64,000 bases of DNA from Ctenosaura bakeri (Eukaryota; Chordata; Lepidosauria; Squamata; Iguanidae). The stretch lies in the NCBI GenBank assembly GCA_948474755.1, contig CAOLHI010000362.1, positions 62,001-126,000 on the forward strand. The letters are read 5' to 3'. Of the stretch, positions 32,331-43,955 are shown one piece after another. How positions within the stretch are numbered: the first letter of the stretch is position 1; every line of letters begins with the position of its first letter. The position numbers and the translations under genes were made by a program. The notes under the pieces are model-generated. The model searched no databases. It was not told the origin of the DNA and saw only the letters and a program-made list of their open reading frames with translations.

Positions 32331-34796
32331 CCACATCTGCTCTATGGTTTTCATTGCATTCATTCTCATATTATATCCCCAAGACAGTTATCTCTTGTAG
32401 CTGAGGACTTTCTCAGTTTGTCTTCTGGCCCAGAATACCCCCATCTCTAGGCTCTACCTGGCTTCTTCTATTGCCTTACACAAGGAGAAATCCTGCTGAA
32501 ATCCTGCTACACTAAGAGCCCTAACATGGGAATATGTAGAACCCATATTAATAGATGTGCTTCTTCAGCAACACTTCTAAGAAGCCTGGATCAGTGGTCA
32601 AAGTTCAATAGAGAACACACTATCTTCTCTACCATGAATATGATCAAGGGACTAGAAATCAGGTCACCCTTAGTCACATTTCCATAGTTTTAGCTACAGT
32701 CATATTTTTACCTGAAAAAGGCACAATGGTCCTAGAAGCCATTAACAGTAATACATACTACCTTTGGAAGAGATCAACTGATCTGAGGAGTAGCTTCTGG
32801 CATGTGTACTAGTAAGTCTCAACCCAGGACTGTGACTTAGCATTCTATCATCATTACTGTTGCTGTTGTTGTGCCTCTGAAATATTAAGCCTTCCTGTTC
32901 CATTTAGAAAATAAATTGCACTTCTATCTGTAGCCCAGAAGGAAAGCCCATCTGTTTCCCAGTTGTTAGTAATGAAAGCTGCCAGAAGGTGCTACCTTTC
33001 TACAAGTCACTGTGTGATCTATGTTTGGAGATGCTGATGCTGACACAACAGAAGGTATTGGCCACAGTCACCATGTCAAGGGTATATTTTTTTTCCAGAC
33101 ATTTTGTGCTCTTCTTTACAATAAAAGGTGAAATACCAAAGCAATGGAATTCATTTCTGTAGTACACAACAGCCAGTATATTTTTCAGTGTCTCATTCCT
33201 CAATCTTATGTTCCCTTTTTTCCCCTTTCTTTTAAATTTATGGGTAAGATGTTGGTCTAGAAGTAGAAACACCAAAGTTCATGTCCTCATTGACCAATGT
33301 ACCCCATTGGGATAGTCACTAGCAATCATCCTATCTACTTCATGGGGCTGTTGTGAAAATAAAACAAAGAAGAACAATGTACACTTTCTAAAGCTGGTTG
33401 GAGAAAAGTCAGGATTTAAATAGAATGAGTGAATAAATAACTAAATGACACATTTATTTCAGCTGTATTTCAGGGGTAATGCTTAGGGGCCCATCACACA
33501 CCACAGGTGGTGTAGGAAACACACAGTGGATCTCAGACACTAGGTTCTGATGGGTTTCCTTCAGTAGGTGGGTTGTGAGTGGGTGTCACTGAACCCATGC
33601 CTTATGCTACACCAAGGCTCTAACATCTGTAGCCAGTAAAGCTGCTGCCATTTTAACTCTGCTGTGATCTTCTGTGTGTGTTAATGGTGGTCCCTCTCCC
33701 TGAACCCTCACTATTGTACTATTCACCCATCACTATTGCAGCAAATAGAAAAATGAGCCCTTTTTACAATGGGGATGGTTCATTCTTCTCAGAAGTTAGT
33801 TCAAAAAGTACAATGTAGGGCCACATGTTTAAACACTGAACTATTGGGAGAATTCATTGTTGTTGCTGGGGTTCTTCCTCTTTAAAAAACTGAATTATTC
33901 TCAAGTCTCCCTGCAGTGCTTTATTTTGAACTCAAAGGTCCCAAAGGTATCCTGGGCCATTTTTCAGGGAGGCAGATTAACAACGCAGTCCTCTGCAAAT
34001 CTAATCAAAAGTCTTACTGAGACCTAAATCTAATTCCTAGTCCTAACTAGAGCTGAGCTGAGCTATTGAAACAATGAAATTCATAGAAATATTGACATAA
34101 CATTCTGCAGTTGGGTCAAAGAGTCTACTCTAGGTGGAACTAGCAATTAGGTTTGAGTTTATTGGGTTGGTCCAGAGTCAATACAAAGTTGGACAAGGAG
34201 CCATTTTATACAAGGCTTTCTTCTCCAATTACTGTGGCAGTTTCCCAGATTTATAACCGATGGTTCTTTCCTAATCCTGACACTCTGCATCTTTGTTCTG
34301 GACCAGGTGGTTTTAATTTTCTCAGACTTATATGAATGGGCAACAGATGAATTCCTTAGACAGTCTAATCTTTTCATGAAAACCATTTTCATACTGAAAG
34401 CAGTTTTGACAACCTTTATAATCTTTTTGATTATCTCCATTGAAAAGCAGATTTTATACATGCACACACACATACACACACACAATGTTTTGATCCAAAC
34501 CTTCTTCATCTGGATTGGAGATCTGTAGTGCAATGGAGAAGAGGAGAATCTATTCCATCCTTCAAACTGTCCCAGCTTGGCCTGCAGAAGCTCTGCTTCC
34601 AGACTTTCCTTCAGTCCCTTCCTCACCTTAAGCTCCCCCTTTGGGCAGCAGGTGCTACTCAAGGAAAACTCACTGCTATCTCTGATCACTAATTGGAGAT
34701 TCCCTGCCAGCACTGCCTGACTCACACGGTGAGATAGGAAGGTGAGCTGTTATGGAGGTCTCTTTCCTGGGACCCAAATGTGCCATGCTCCTAGTG
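32331..34796. other. Mostly unassigned sequence
   Basis: The start of the segment 33485-33790 reads ggggcccatcacacaccac. This resembles the start of 51291 onward (gggcttgtcacacactgg) and may be a decayed MITE, but no right end was found. A CA microsatellite is listed separately. No exon was recognised. Confidence 0.4.
34462..34484. repeat. (CA)n microsatellite
   Basis: About 11 CA units with one TA interruption. Confidence 0.85.
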
Positions 34797-35146
34797 TAAC
34801 ATCATGTTTTCCAACTGCCCCCGTTTGGCAGTGACAGTCTTAATTACACCTTGATCATCCCATTTATTTCAACTGCTTTTAAAATGTCCCAGTTTCTTTC
34901 TCTTCCTCCCATTTCCCCCTGTCTGCTCAACTTCTGTTGCTTCAATGAGCTCAAAGTGCAAAAGTAGTTTGCAATCAGTTAACTCAGCAGAGGGAGAGGA
35001 GAGGACAGGATCTAGCCCTTTTCAGTAGACTCAGGAAAAAACAAACTACTGCAACCTCTCCTAGCCTGTGTGTCTTTCATCATTCACAACATGTGTTATC
35101 TTGACCACAGTCTGATATTGTCTGGCCACATATGTCCCAGTTTTCA
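34797..35146 (-). mobile_element. Repeat family X, copy 3, reverse strand
   Basis: It reads 'gttttccaactgcccccgt', 'tttggcagtgacagtctta', 'tgcaaaagtagtttgcaatc', 'ttaactcagcagagggaga' and 'actactgcaacctctcctag', ending at 'gtcccagttttcag' where a SINE begins. The order is the exact reverse of copies 1 and 5. Confidence 0.65.
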
Positions 35147-35147
35147 G

Positions 35148-35269
35148 GAATTGAGAATGTGTGATATGCCCAAGGTCACCCAGTGGGTTTCCATGGCCAA
35201 GTGGGGAATCCAACCCTGGTCTCCAGAGCCGTAGTCCAAAGCTCAAACCACGACACCATATTGGCTCTC
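35148..35269 (-). mobile_element. SINE head and body, reverse strand
   Basis: 'gatatgcccaaggtcaccca', 'tttccatggccaagtgggga' and 'accctggtctccagagcc', then 'accacgacaccatattggct', form the tRNA-like half. The BovB-like tail is absent. Confidence 0.8.
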
Positions 35270-35284
35270 AATACTGTAGACAGT

Positions 35285-35430
35285 TTAATGTTATTCGTTT
35301 TTAATGTTATAGCTCAATGCATGCTTTTAGCTATGTGTGGTTTTACTCGTATCCTTTTTAATTCTGTAAGTCCCCCGGAGCCCTACTCTTTTGGAAGATG
35401 GGATATAGTAATTAAATGATTGAAACTGAT
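35285..35430 (+). mobile_element. L2-like LINE 3' end fragment
   Basis: 'tgtaagtcccccggagccct' and 'gaagatgggatatagtaatt' followed by aaatgattgaaactgattgatt are the usual shape of the reptile L2 3' end. Decayed. Confidence 0.55.
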
Positions 35431-35440
35431 TGATTATGGC

Positions 35441-36302
35441 TGGCATATAAAAGAACAAATATACAGGGATGATTCTATATAAGGACAAATAGGCAACCCA
35501 AGATAAGCCTTGAAAAGGGTGAGTTTTGAACCACTAGGAATTAATAAAGAATTGCCCCATGAACAAAATTCAAAGGGAAAGATGGGCTTTTTGCACAGTT
35601 CATGCTTAGGTAAACAGAACTAGAGATGGTATTTCTTTTTCATGTTTCATACACATCCATTATGAATTGTTTGCAATAGAAACTATTTTGTCTCAGCAGA
35701 CTATAAACTTTCTTCCTGCATGTTCCCAAGGATGCCGCTACACTTAAGATTTTCATTTAGGGCTCAGTTTGCCTAGAAGTATCTGACAGAGCCTCAGGAA
35801 ATAGGACTGTAATCTTGGTTGTTACATAATATATCTTTTAAAAAAGAGAACAACTTCCTTTCTCTCCGACAAGGGCTCTCTATACTCCTCTTCAACGATT
35901 ACTAGATGTCAGCTTATATTCAGCTAGCCCCCTGTATGATTCCTAAATTTATCACCTCCTCCACTGCATGTTTAATGTCTGAGTATGAAATCCGGGCTGA
36001 ACCAAAGTCAACAGCAAAAGATTTCACCCTGAATTTGCTTGAAGCATCCTTTTGATGCTGGCATTTATCCCAGGGTATCCAAAGCATTTTAAGGTCTTTT
36101 AATGAGAAGCATTTTGTAAATGCAAAGTATTTTAACAGAAGAACTTTAAATCATGGTAGAGTAATCAGGTTTGGAACTTTAGTAGGTTTTTTAAAAATTC
36201 AGTCATGAATAATAAATTATAATCAACACATAATTCTTCCCACTGCCTCCAATCATCAATGTATGCTGTGTGATGGTTGTTTAAAGCTGCTATTGTTATT
36301 GA
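35441..36302. other. Unassigned sequence
   Basis: Nothing was recognised. Confidence 0.45.
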
Positions 36303-36805
36303 TCATGGCTGGGCAAAGTGTGGCCTGTGGCTTGCATGTGGCCCACTGGGACCATTTTTGTGGTCTCCATGGCCTCTTCAGTTTTTAAAAAATTATTTTC
36401 CTCCAAAATGCTTTCTGGGGTGTGCAGAGGGTGTTTCTACCATATTTGGAGGCCCCCTTGACCCCAGAGGTAAAAAGCCTTTTGCAATTTTTCTTTTCAC
36501 CAAAATAATGGGACCTGAAAGGTAGTTCCACTACGTGTTTGCGGGGCACTGGACCAATTTAGTCTGTGGAGAAGCCTTTTTTGAATCAGGAAGTGAACAA
36601 GAAGTTACTTCCTCTCACTTAATGTTGTTTAAAAAAGGCCTCTGTGGACATAAAACAGCCCAGAAAGGCCCCAAAACATAGTGAAAATGTCCCCTAGAGG
36701 GAGTTTGGAGGCAACAAGAAGCATTTTGAGTTTTTTGCTCATGTGAGTTCAACATAAGGGTGCAGCCCTCCAAAGTCTCCTCAGGGACCAGTGTGGTCCC
36801 CTATC
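36303..36805. mobile_element. hAT-like non-autonomous element
   Basis: It opens with 'ggctgggcaaagtgtggcct', a hAT-type terminus. It closes near 'gtgcagccctccaaagtctc' and 'agggaccagtgtggtcccc'. The interior is non-coding. The right limit is approximate and no target duplication was confirmed. Confidence 0.45.
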
Positions 36806-37739
36806 CATTCATATGTGTCCAGTCCACTGTAAACTGTCAAGCTTGACTTTAGGTCCTTGTAGAGTACTTGGTGATGGTGAGTGACCAATCATGGGGACAA
36901 ATTTGTGTACACTTGTGTGTCCTAACAATTTTTCTTTAGTAAACCAATAGATTTTCTCATCCAATCTGCGGCTAAAACTGAGTGTGTCCAATTGTCTTTT
37001 CTGTGTCCATGGCAAATTTGTTTGTCCGTCGGGTTGTTTTCTTTCATTCTATAACAGAGATGGGTAAGATTTTTCAGTGTGTTTTGGGTGAGAATTGACA
37101 GAAACCTGCATCTTCCAAAACTTGGAAGAAATTGACAGAAACTTGCATTTTCTTCCCAAACTTGGAAGAAATTTCAGGTTTTTTTTTAAATGCACGAGGA
37201 ATTGAAACTTTTGTCCAACCAGGTGTAGAAATCCAAACACTTAAGTCTTAAAATTGTATCCAACTATCTTAGAACTAAGTTAGGGATACTATCTCTTTCT
37301 TCTGAGAATCTCTTCATATGTTACCGGTACTAAGGGGAAAACTATCTTTTAGCTGGTACAGTTGGGGTGGGATTGTTTCAGTTTGCATCTGAAGAACTTA
37401 CTGAAATGATACCTTTCTATTTTGTAAAAATGAGTGAGTACAATGAGCAGTGAGCCATCCAGGTACAAAATGGGATAGGCACAACTCTTGGACTCTTATG
37501 GATGCTCACCCAAATCCAGTGATCTGATAAAGTACAGCACAGGTTCCTACAATCTTGTTGTACATGTTCAGGACTGCAAATTATACAAAGAAAGACAAAA
37601 TCTCTCATTACAGTTTGAGCAATATCATAACCATTGTTAAAAATGGGTAGTACCCAGCCCACTGCAAAAACAAAACAAAACAAAAAGAACCCATACCAAA
37701 CTAAAAATTATTAAAATACAAATGAGTTGCTTATTTACA
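36806..37739. other. Mostly unassigned sequence with a short local duplication
   Basis: At about 37097-37170 the phrase 'tgacagaaacctgcatcttcc' with 'aaacttggaagaaat' occurs twice in near tandem. A caaaacaaaac run lies near 37670-37685. Nothing else was recognised. Confidence 0.45.
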
Positions 37740-38085
37740 TCAAGAGTAAACCATCTTGAAGTTAGCCATCTTCAAATATTTGAAGGTCTGTAATGTAGAA
37801 GATGAAGCAAGCTGGTTTTATGTTGCTCCAGAAAGTGTGATCCCAGCCACTAAATACAAATCGCAAGAAATTTCAAGATTTTAGATAAACATCAGGAAGA
37901 TCTTCCTGGCAATAACAGGAGTTTGGCAGTGGAGTGGAATGCCTTGAAATATGATGGGCTCTTCTTCATCAGAGATTTTTAAACTGTATTCAGATGGCCA
38001 TCTCTGAGAGTGTTTTATTTGTGGATTCTTATACTGGTGGAGGATTGAATTAGATGGTCATGTGTCCCTTCTAGTTCTCCAGTTC
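37740..38085 (+). mobile_element. Old CR1 LINE 3' end
   Basis: 'atcttcaaatatttgaaggt', 'gataaacatcaggaagatct', 'tggcagtggagtggaatgcc', 'gatggccatctctgagagtg' and 'ttgaattagatggtcatgtg' follow CR1 order with many differences. The final repeat is reduced to 'tccagttctatgca'. Confidence 0.75.
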
Positions 38086-39074
38086 TATGCAAGAAACAAA
38101 CCAGCTTCCAAATCTTTCTTCCTGGAGTGACAGTCATGGGGAAGTCAGCCCTTGAAATAGGATATTGCAGTTGTTGCAAGATGTTGAGCGCCCATTGCTA
38201 TTTCAATGCTGCTTCCTAGTAACAAGCATTGCTTAGGTCAATAACTGTTGAATAAACAAGTAAGTAGGGATCAAGGAATACTTTTCAGTTTCATCACTTC
38301 TAGAATGTCTGCTTTATGCCAAATAATTTAGAGACTTCTTATTCATTCACATGTCTTTGGCTTTCCATTTTGCCAAGCCAAATTGTTGTTACTGTTATCA
38401 TACCAAGATTGCAGCAGTTTAGAAAAGTGGACACAGTTTTAGTCTTCCTTGCTTTGTTGCAGTAGTTTGGACTGAACTAAGGATTCTGCTCGAAAAGAAC
38501 ATTATTGACCTCTTACCCAACAAAGGTGATTTAGTCTTGGTTATTTATAGATGACTTAAATAATGTAATTCTCCCAAAGGCTGGCTGCATGGAGATAAAG
38601 CAAGCATAACTCATAGATACCAAGCTTCTGCACACCTATGACTCATGCACATCAGAGAAGGAGACTAGATTCATTGGGTTTTAGTGACCTATAAGGACCT
38701 CCAGTTACCTTCTGTTAAAATTTAAAGCCCTTGCTCCATTTTCCTTGTCTCATTCATTTCCCTGGGATGGTTTAGCTTTTTGCCCTGAAATGAAAAAAAA
38801 AAAAAAAAGCTTTGCTGTACTACAAATCTTCTCAAGAGTGGCCAGGGGGTGGCAAGTACTGATATATATTCTCCACTTAATCAGGCACTGTTCCAGTGGA
38901 GCTCAGAAATACTGGGCTTTACGAGTCAAATGTGACTGTATTCTACAACATTCTAGCTTTAGCCAGTGCCACATTGCTGTGACCTTTTGACTACGCACAT
39001 GGATTATACGATGCAGTCATTTCCCCCTGTCTCCCCATTCTAATTCGTTTCCATTTGTTTTACAGTAGTCTCCT
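38086..39074. other. Unassigned sequence
   Basis: Only a 16-bp poly-A (38793-38808) stands out. Confidence 0.45.
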
Positions 39075-39526
39075 TAGTTCATGATTTATGTGGTCTTTAT
39101 TTTATGGATAGATCCAAAGTTCACAGATATATTTATTGGTTCAGTGGCATCTGATGTACTCATTTTTCCCTCTGCTTTCAAAACAAAACCACTAGCTATC
39201 TATTAAATTGGATCTGACATTTTTTTTAAAAAAAATCTCATCATCATTAAATATTGCTTTCAACCATTTATTTAAAAATGTATCACATTGTGATAGAGGA
39301 GGTTCAGGAATGAAGCTATGAATTCATCTTTTCTTAATGCTTTGCATTTTAAAATACATTAGTCCTGCATTTTTGAAAGGCTACTATTATCATTCTTATT
39401 AATAAATATTTAACTGTAGAGCAGTAGATTTCCAACTACATTCTGAAGATCCTTCAGTCCACTGAAAATGTATGAAGATTCCTAATAAAAACATATGGAT
39501 TATAGCACCTGTCTTATACCAAGTTG
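39075..39526 (-). repeat. Duplicated block Z, copy 1
   Basis: It aligns in the same direction with 55240-55669. Shared words are 'tttattttatggatagat', 'atttattggttcagtg', 'tttcttaatgctttgca', 'tttgaaaggctac', 'attcttattaataaatatt' and 'aaaacatatggat'. In both places it runs directly into a family X copy at the same junction. Strand is given to match that X copy. The family is unknown. Confidence 0.6.
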
Positions 39527-39934
39527 GCATAGCCTTTAACTGTCCTGATTTGGCAGGGGGACTCCTAGTTAATCTGTCACTCCACTTTTCCAACTGCCTT
39601 TAAAATGTCTGAGTGTCTTTTTTCTTGTCACATTGCCCCTCCTCTCCATATCCCCCCTTTTCTTCTCACATTCCCCCTTTGTCCTCAGCATACCGAAATT
39701 GCTACAAACTGAGTTCAAAATGCAAAAATACAATGCATTCAATTAACTCAGCAGGGACAAAAGGACAGGAGGAGACAGAATCTTGGGCCTCTTTGTAGGC
39801 TCAGACAAAATCAAACTATTGCAGTCTCTTGTAGCTTGTGCATCCTTCCTTATCAATACCTTTCACCACCCTAACTATACTCTGATGTCCCCTGGCCACA
39901 TGGATTCTTCATTCAGGAAATTTTAGAGGGTATG
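39527..39934 (-). mobile_element. Repeat family X, copy 4, reverse strand
   Basis: It runs from 'gcatagcctttaactgtcct' and 'gatttggcagggggactcc' to 'ccctggccacatggattctt' and ends ttttagagggtatg, the reverse of catactctccaac-type termini. It contains 'ttcaattaactcagcaggga' and 'caaactattgcagtctcttg'. Confidence 0.65.
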
Positions 39935-40327
39935 GGTTGGACAATTTGTTAATCTAGCCCATTATTCTTTATTTGGTTGGAGTGGCGGTGAGTCTCCAGG
40001 GCTCCCAGGCCTAATAATGTCCATTAAATAAACAACCAAAAACTGAAAATGTCAGGAACAACCTGGAACCTTTTGGATATGAGGCACACAGTTTGCTACT
40101 GAGATAAGTTCTTTCTCTAAGAATAGAAATGCTAGACAAGCTTCCTTGAATGACCTGCCCTGTACCTATTCTCTTCTGAAATGTGCAGCTCCAGTGAAGA
40201 GTTGGTCATACTCTAGGCAGGCTGAGCAATGGTGGCCCTTCACCCTAACCAATGGTGAGGGATCAGAGGATCTGTTATCCAAAAACATATCATTGGTCAC
40301 AGATGCCCATTTCCCTTGTGGAGTATG
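39935..40327. other. Unassigned sequence
   Basis: Nothing was recognised. Confidence 0.45.
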
Positions 40328-40773
40328 TGTAGATAGATAGATAGATGGAATCATAGAATCATAGAAATGTAGAGTTGGAAGAGACCACAGAGGCCATCCA
40401 GTCCAACCCCCTGCCATGCAGAAACACCCTCAAAGCACTCCCGACAGATGGCCATCAAGCCTCTGCTTAAAAACCTCCAAGGAAGGAGACTCCACTACAC
40501 TCCGAGGCAGCAGATTCCATTGCCGGACAGCCCTGACTGTCAGGAAGTTCTTCCTGAGGTTCAGGTGGAATCTCCTTTCCTGCAGCTTGAATCCATTGCT
40601 CCTTGTCCTGGTCTCTAGAGCAGCAGAAAACAAGCCCCCTCCTTCCTCTACGTGGCATCCCTTCAAATATTTAAACATGACTATCATGTCCCCTCTTAAC
40701 CTCCTCTTCTGCAGACTAAACATACCCAGCTCTCTAAGTCTATCCTCATAGGGCATGTCTTCCAGGCCTCTCT

Positions 40774-40808
<35 letters not shown>

Positions 40809-40815
40809 TAGATAT
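40328..40815. repeat. (GATA)n microsatellite split by a CR1 copy
   Basis: About four GATA units lie at 40331-40347 and about nine, with one TATA break, lie at 40774-40815. The intervening 426 bp are a CR1 3' end. Confidence 0.85.
40348..40773 (-). mobile_element. CR1 LINE 3' end, reverse strand, relatively young
   Basis: The minus strand encodes an uninterrupted 108-residue frame (40430-40756). It includes [39 protein letters not shown] and [17 protein letters not shown], the usual CR1 C-terminus. The 3' end has catagaatcatagaa, the reverse of the CR1 tail repeat. The 5' end is truncated at 'tggaagacatgcc'. GATA repeats flank both sides. Confidence 0.92.
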
Positions 40816-41412
40816 TTAATTCATGTAAGATAAGAACTAACCATAATTGGTCTGACCACTACTCCCATTGGAATTTATAAATCAGCCTTAGAAATTCTCC
40901 AAGGATATCTCTGCCAGACATCCGGATTCTGTGGAAGACACCTGGAGTTTCTTCAGTGGGAAATTTACTCAGCAAAGGTTTTTTTGAAGGGAAAAAATTT
41001 GGACAGAATTGTTGTAAAGTAAATAGGGTAGGAAAGTAGGTAGGAAATTGAAAGATAAGGCACTTTCTAAGGAGGAGTCTAATTCTGAACCCAGTTAACC
41101 AGGGCTGATATAATGACATTGAAATGCCACATAGCCAGCAGTTAGCTATGGAACAACACCATGAGGCCATTTCAAAGTGAACACAAATTTTCCTACCTTC
41201 ACAGCTCTAAACAGCTGAAAATGTTCTCTCCTATTTTAACTCTCCCAACACAAAACCAATGAAGACCATTTTTTGCAGTGGATAAAGTCTTTTCAGAAAA
41301 GCTCCCTGTTTCAACTAACTCTAGGATTATGATCAGGAATATATCATTCAGATGTCCAGAGGTATCTAAGATTTATTATTATTGCTATTATCATTTATTT
41401 ATATTATCATTT
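40816..41412. other. Unassigned sequence
   Basis: There is a TTA-rich stretch near 41370-41412. No element was recognised. Confidence 0.45.
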
Positions 41413-41511
41413 AATTTGGGAAATTATAGCTTAAAGGAAGCTTGTGAGAGGATCTTTTCACCTGTGTTTACCAGTATTAACTGCAGAAAGGACTCTAGTT
41501 AAAAGTTAAAC
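41413..41511 (+). repeat. 99-bp direct repeat, first copy
   Basis: It begins aatttgggaaattatagc and ends aaaagttaaac. It is identical over all 99 bases to 41833-41931, which starts exactly 420 bp later. Confidence 0.95.
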
Positions 41512-41832
41512 CATCACTGTATACAGTGCTTTACAAGTAAAAGGACAAAAGAACAGTTCACTGCTCTCATGCTTAAAGTCTAAATAAGATACGACACACA
41601 AGAAAAAGGGAATGGCGGTGTGGGAAGGGATTGAGTCCAGCAGATACCACCTCTTCTTCTTTCCCTCAGCAGCCAGGGCAATGGCAGATGGGACGGAGGG
41701 TGGACCTTTCATCTGTTTCTGGACCTAGGCGTGATTTAATTTTTTTTTTTAAAATTCAAACATCATCTAGCAGAAGTTACCCTAAGAGATGGGGGACTTT
41801 GAGGTCTATCTGCAATGCCAGTATCTCCTTAG
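41512..41832. other. 321-bp spacer between the direct repeats
   Basis: It starts catcactgtatacagtgc. A poly-T/A stretch lies at about 41740-41757. No coding content was recognised. It may be a family-specific unit, of which one full copy plus a 99-bp part are present. Confidence 0.45.
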
Positions 41833-41931
41833 AATTTGGGAAATTATAGCTTAAAGGAAGCTTGTGAGAGGATCTTTTCACCTGTGTTTACCAGTATTAA
41901 CTGCAGAAAGGACTCTAGTTAAAAGTTAAAC
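41833..41931 (+). repeat. 99-bp direct repeat, second copy
   Basis: It is identical to 41413-41511. Three bases later the CpG-rich MITE begins. The sequence after the MITE (gtattttgtc) does not match what follows the first copy. Confidence 0.95.
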
Positions 41932-41934
41932 AGA

Positions 41935-42573
41935 GGCCCTTTTCGCACGGGCTTTCTGTCGTGCGACAGCCCCGTGAGCCTTGCGGGAGTGGGAGCGTCG
42001 CTCTGCACGACGCACTCCCACTTCTGCCGGGCTCACGGGGCTGAAGCAGCGCGATCGCGGTTTTTTTTATTTTCGCCTCGAAGAGAAAATCACCCGCGCT
42101 CGCGCAACGCTCCTAGCGCCCACGCGCACTTACCTCCTGTGCGGAGCGTCAAGGAGGCAGCCGGGTCGCGCTTCCTTCCCTCCACCCCTGCGGAAGGAAG
42201 GGGTGGGGCGGGACGCTAGCGCAACGGATGCGACAGCCTCCTGCTTGGCACGCACGGGGGGGACAGACGCGACAGCCTCCTGCTTGGCACGTGTGCGGGG
42301 GGGACATGGACGCGAGAGCCTCCTGCTTGGTGCGTGGGGAGGACGGACGCGACAGCCTCCTTTCTCGCGCTCGCGGGGGGACGGATGCGCGAGCCTCCTG
42401 CCTCGTGGGGGGCGGACGCGCGAGCCACCACCGCCTCCGGGAGGCTGCCGCTTCCCCGCTTGTTCCTTCGCCCGCAGAAGGAACGAGCGGGGAAGCGGCA
42501 GCCTCCCGGAGAAGGCTTCTTGCGCGAGCCGCTCTCCCCCGCTCGCGCGAGAAACCTTAATGCGAAAAGGGCC
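41935..42573. mobile_element. Large CpG-rich GGCC-type MITE with AGA target duplication
   Basis: It begins ggcccttttcgca and ends tgcgaaaagggcc, with aga on both sides (41932-41934 and 42574-42576). The 639-bp interior is extremely GC- and CpG-rich. It has an inverted pair near 41966-42045. A minisatellite-like array at about 42225-42430 is built on 'cgacagcctcctgcttgg'. A long hairpin lies at 42435-42511. Frames of up to 204 residues on both strands follow from the GC richness and are not genes. It could be mistaken for a CpG-island promoter. Confidence 0.85.
42435..42511. repeat. 35-bp-arm hairpin inside the CpG-rich MITE
   Basis: Arms 42435-42469 and 42477-42511 match as inverted repeats at 34 of 35 positions, around a 7-bp loop. 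The arms read ctccgggaggctgccgctt and continue to gttccttc. Confidence 0.95.
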
Positions 42574-42599
42574 AGAGTATTTTGTCAGGAATTAACAAG

Positions 42600-43294
42600 C
42601 ATACAATAAATTAGGCACTCTCAAGAACCATACAAGGCTATCAGAAAGTGAAGCATGAAAGTCTGGAGAGACTGAGAGAGAGAGACAGAGAAAGGTTGGA
42701 TGAAAAGGGTGTTACCAGTCCTGAAGAAGAAGATTAAAGGCAGAGTGGCTCAAATAGCATTTGAGAGTAGCAAAAGCAAACAGAGGGTTGGGCACCACAT
42801 ATTACATCCAAGTATTACAATTTGTTTGGGCCGAAGCTGGGGTTTATATATCCTATTTCTTCCCTGAAGGACGGTGCGTGGACAAAGTGGTAGTTGCTTT
42901 CTCATGGGGTTGACAAAGGAGTCCAAAATGGGCTGATTGTCTTAACTCTAGGTGACAAAACATTGATGGGAGTCATGACAATCTCTTAATGTCTGGTTGG
43001 GCAGGGGTCTAGGGAGGATTTCCATAGGGCAGGGTCACAGTGTGGTCCCTGATTGCTTCACTTAGTCTTCTATTGTATTTGCATGTAGCCTGGGGTCTTG
43101 AAAGGATTATCACAAACCCACAGCATTGGGTTTTCCCACCTAATCCTCTCTGAACTTATGACTTGACCATGTCAAAGGTCAGCCTGACTTGACCTTCTTC
43201 TGGCCAGTGTGTGTTTGACCATGTTTTCCAGCCACAAATATATTAAATTATGAAAATAGTACATACCACAGAATGGAGGTGTAGGGTATTGTAA
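42600..43294 (-). mobile_element. Candidate LTR, reverse strand
   Basis: Read on the minus strand the segment starts TGTTACAATACCC near 43294, similar to the TGTTAC start of the recognised LTRs. It carries GGATATATAAACC (about 42839-42851) as a TATA box. The 3' end could not be found and may be disturbed by the MITE at 41935-42573. Tentative. Confidence 0.35.
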
Positions 43295-43549
43295 CACAAT
43301 ATGTAGCAAGCTCAGATACAGTTAGGAACTTCCAACTTTGCCTGACTTTTCTAGATTTACTGTGGCTTTCATAGATTGACCAGGGTCTATTTCTAGAACT
43401 TGGGGAGCAGAGCATTCACCTAACAAGGAATTGACTTGACTTCAACGAAGGATGAAGAATTCCATCTTGAGGGAATTCCCACCAGTACAGCTACTATGGA
43501 TCCTGGGAGGTCAGAATGCCAGGTGTGTCAGCAGCGGGAGCAACAGTGG

Positions 43550-43955
43550 CATATCCACTGACATCTCACATGAAAACTGGAGTACGCATGGTCAAAAACA
43601 TGCATGTGTAGTCAAAAGAGTGTTGCCAAGCAACAAGTGGGTAAAAGTTGTTAATCAGGAAGTACACAAACTACTATTTTAAGCAAAACAAATAACACAC
43701 GAAACCCTGAGCCTACTGTGAAGGGCAAGACTCCATCCCCTCCTTTGCACTTTGTTAACTCAGCAGGAGGGAAAGAAAACTGAATGCAAACTACTTTTGC
43801 ACTTTGAACTCAATTTGTAGCAATTGAAGTAAGAATAGGACAAAGGGGAAAGGTGGCAGGAAAGAGAAATTGGAACATTTTTAAAGCAGCTGAGAAAGTG
43901 GGACAGCAGAATATTAAACAGGGATGTCCCTGCCAAATTGGACACTTGGAGAATG
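43550..43955 (+). mobile_element. Repeat family X, copy 5
   Basis: It runs from 'catatccactgacatctcac' and 'atgaaaactggagtacgcat' through 'caaactacttttgcactttg', 'aactcaatttgtagcaattg' and 'aagtaagaataggacaaagg' to 'gccaaattggacacttgga' near the end. No coding frame. Confidence 0.65.

Noticed and set aside
41974..42609. Frames of 110-204 residues and a CpG-island-like block
   Set aside because: The block has terminal inverted repeats and an AGA target duplication, so it is a MITE. High GC content accounts for the lack of stops.
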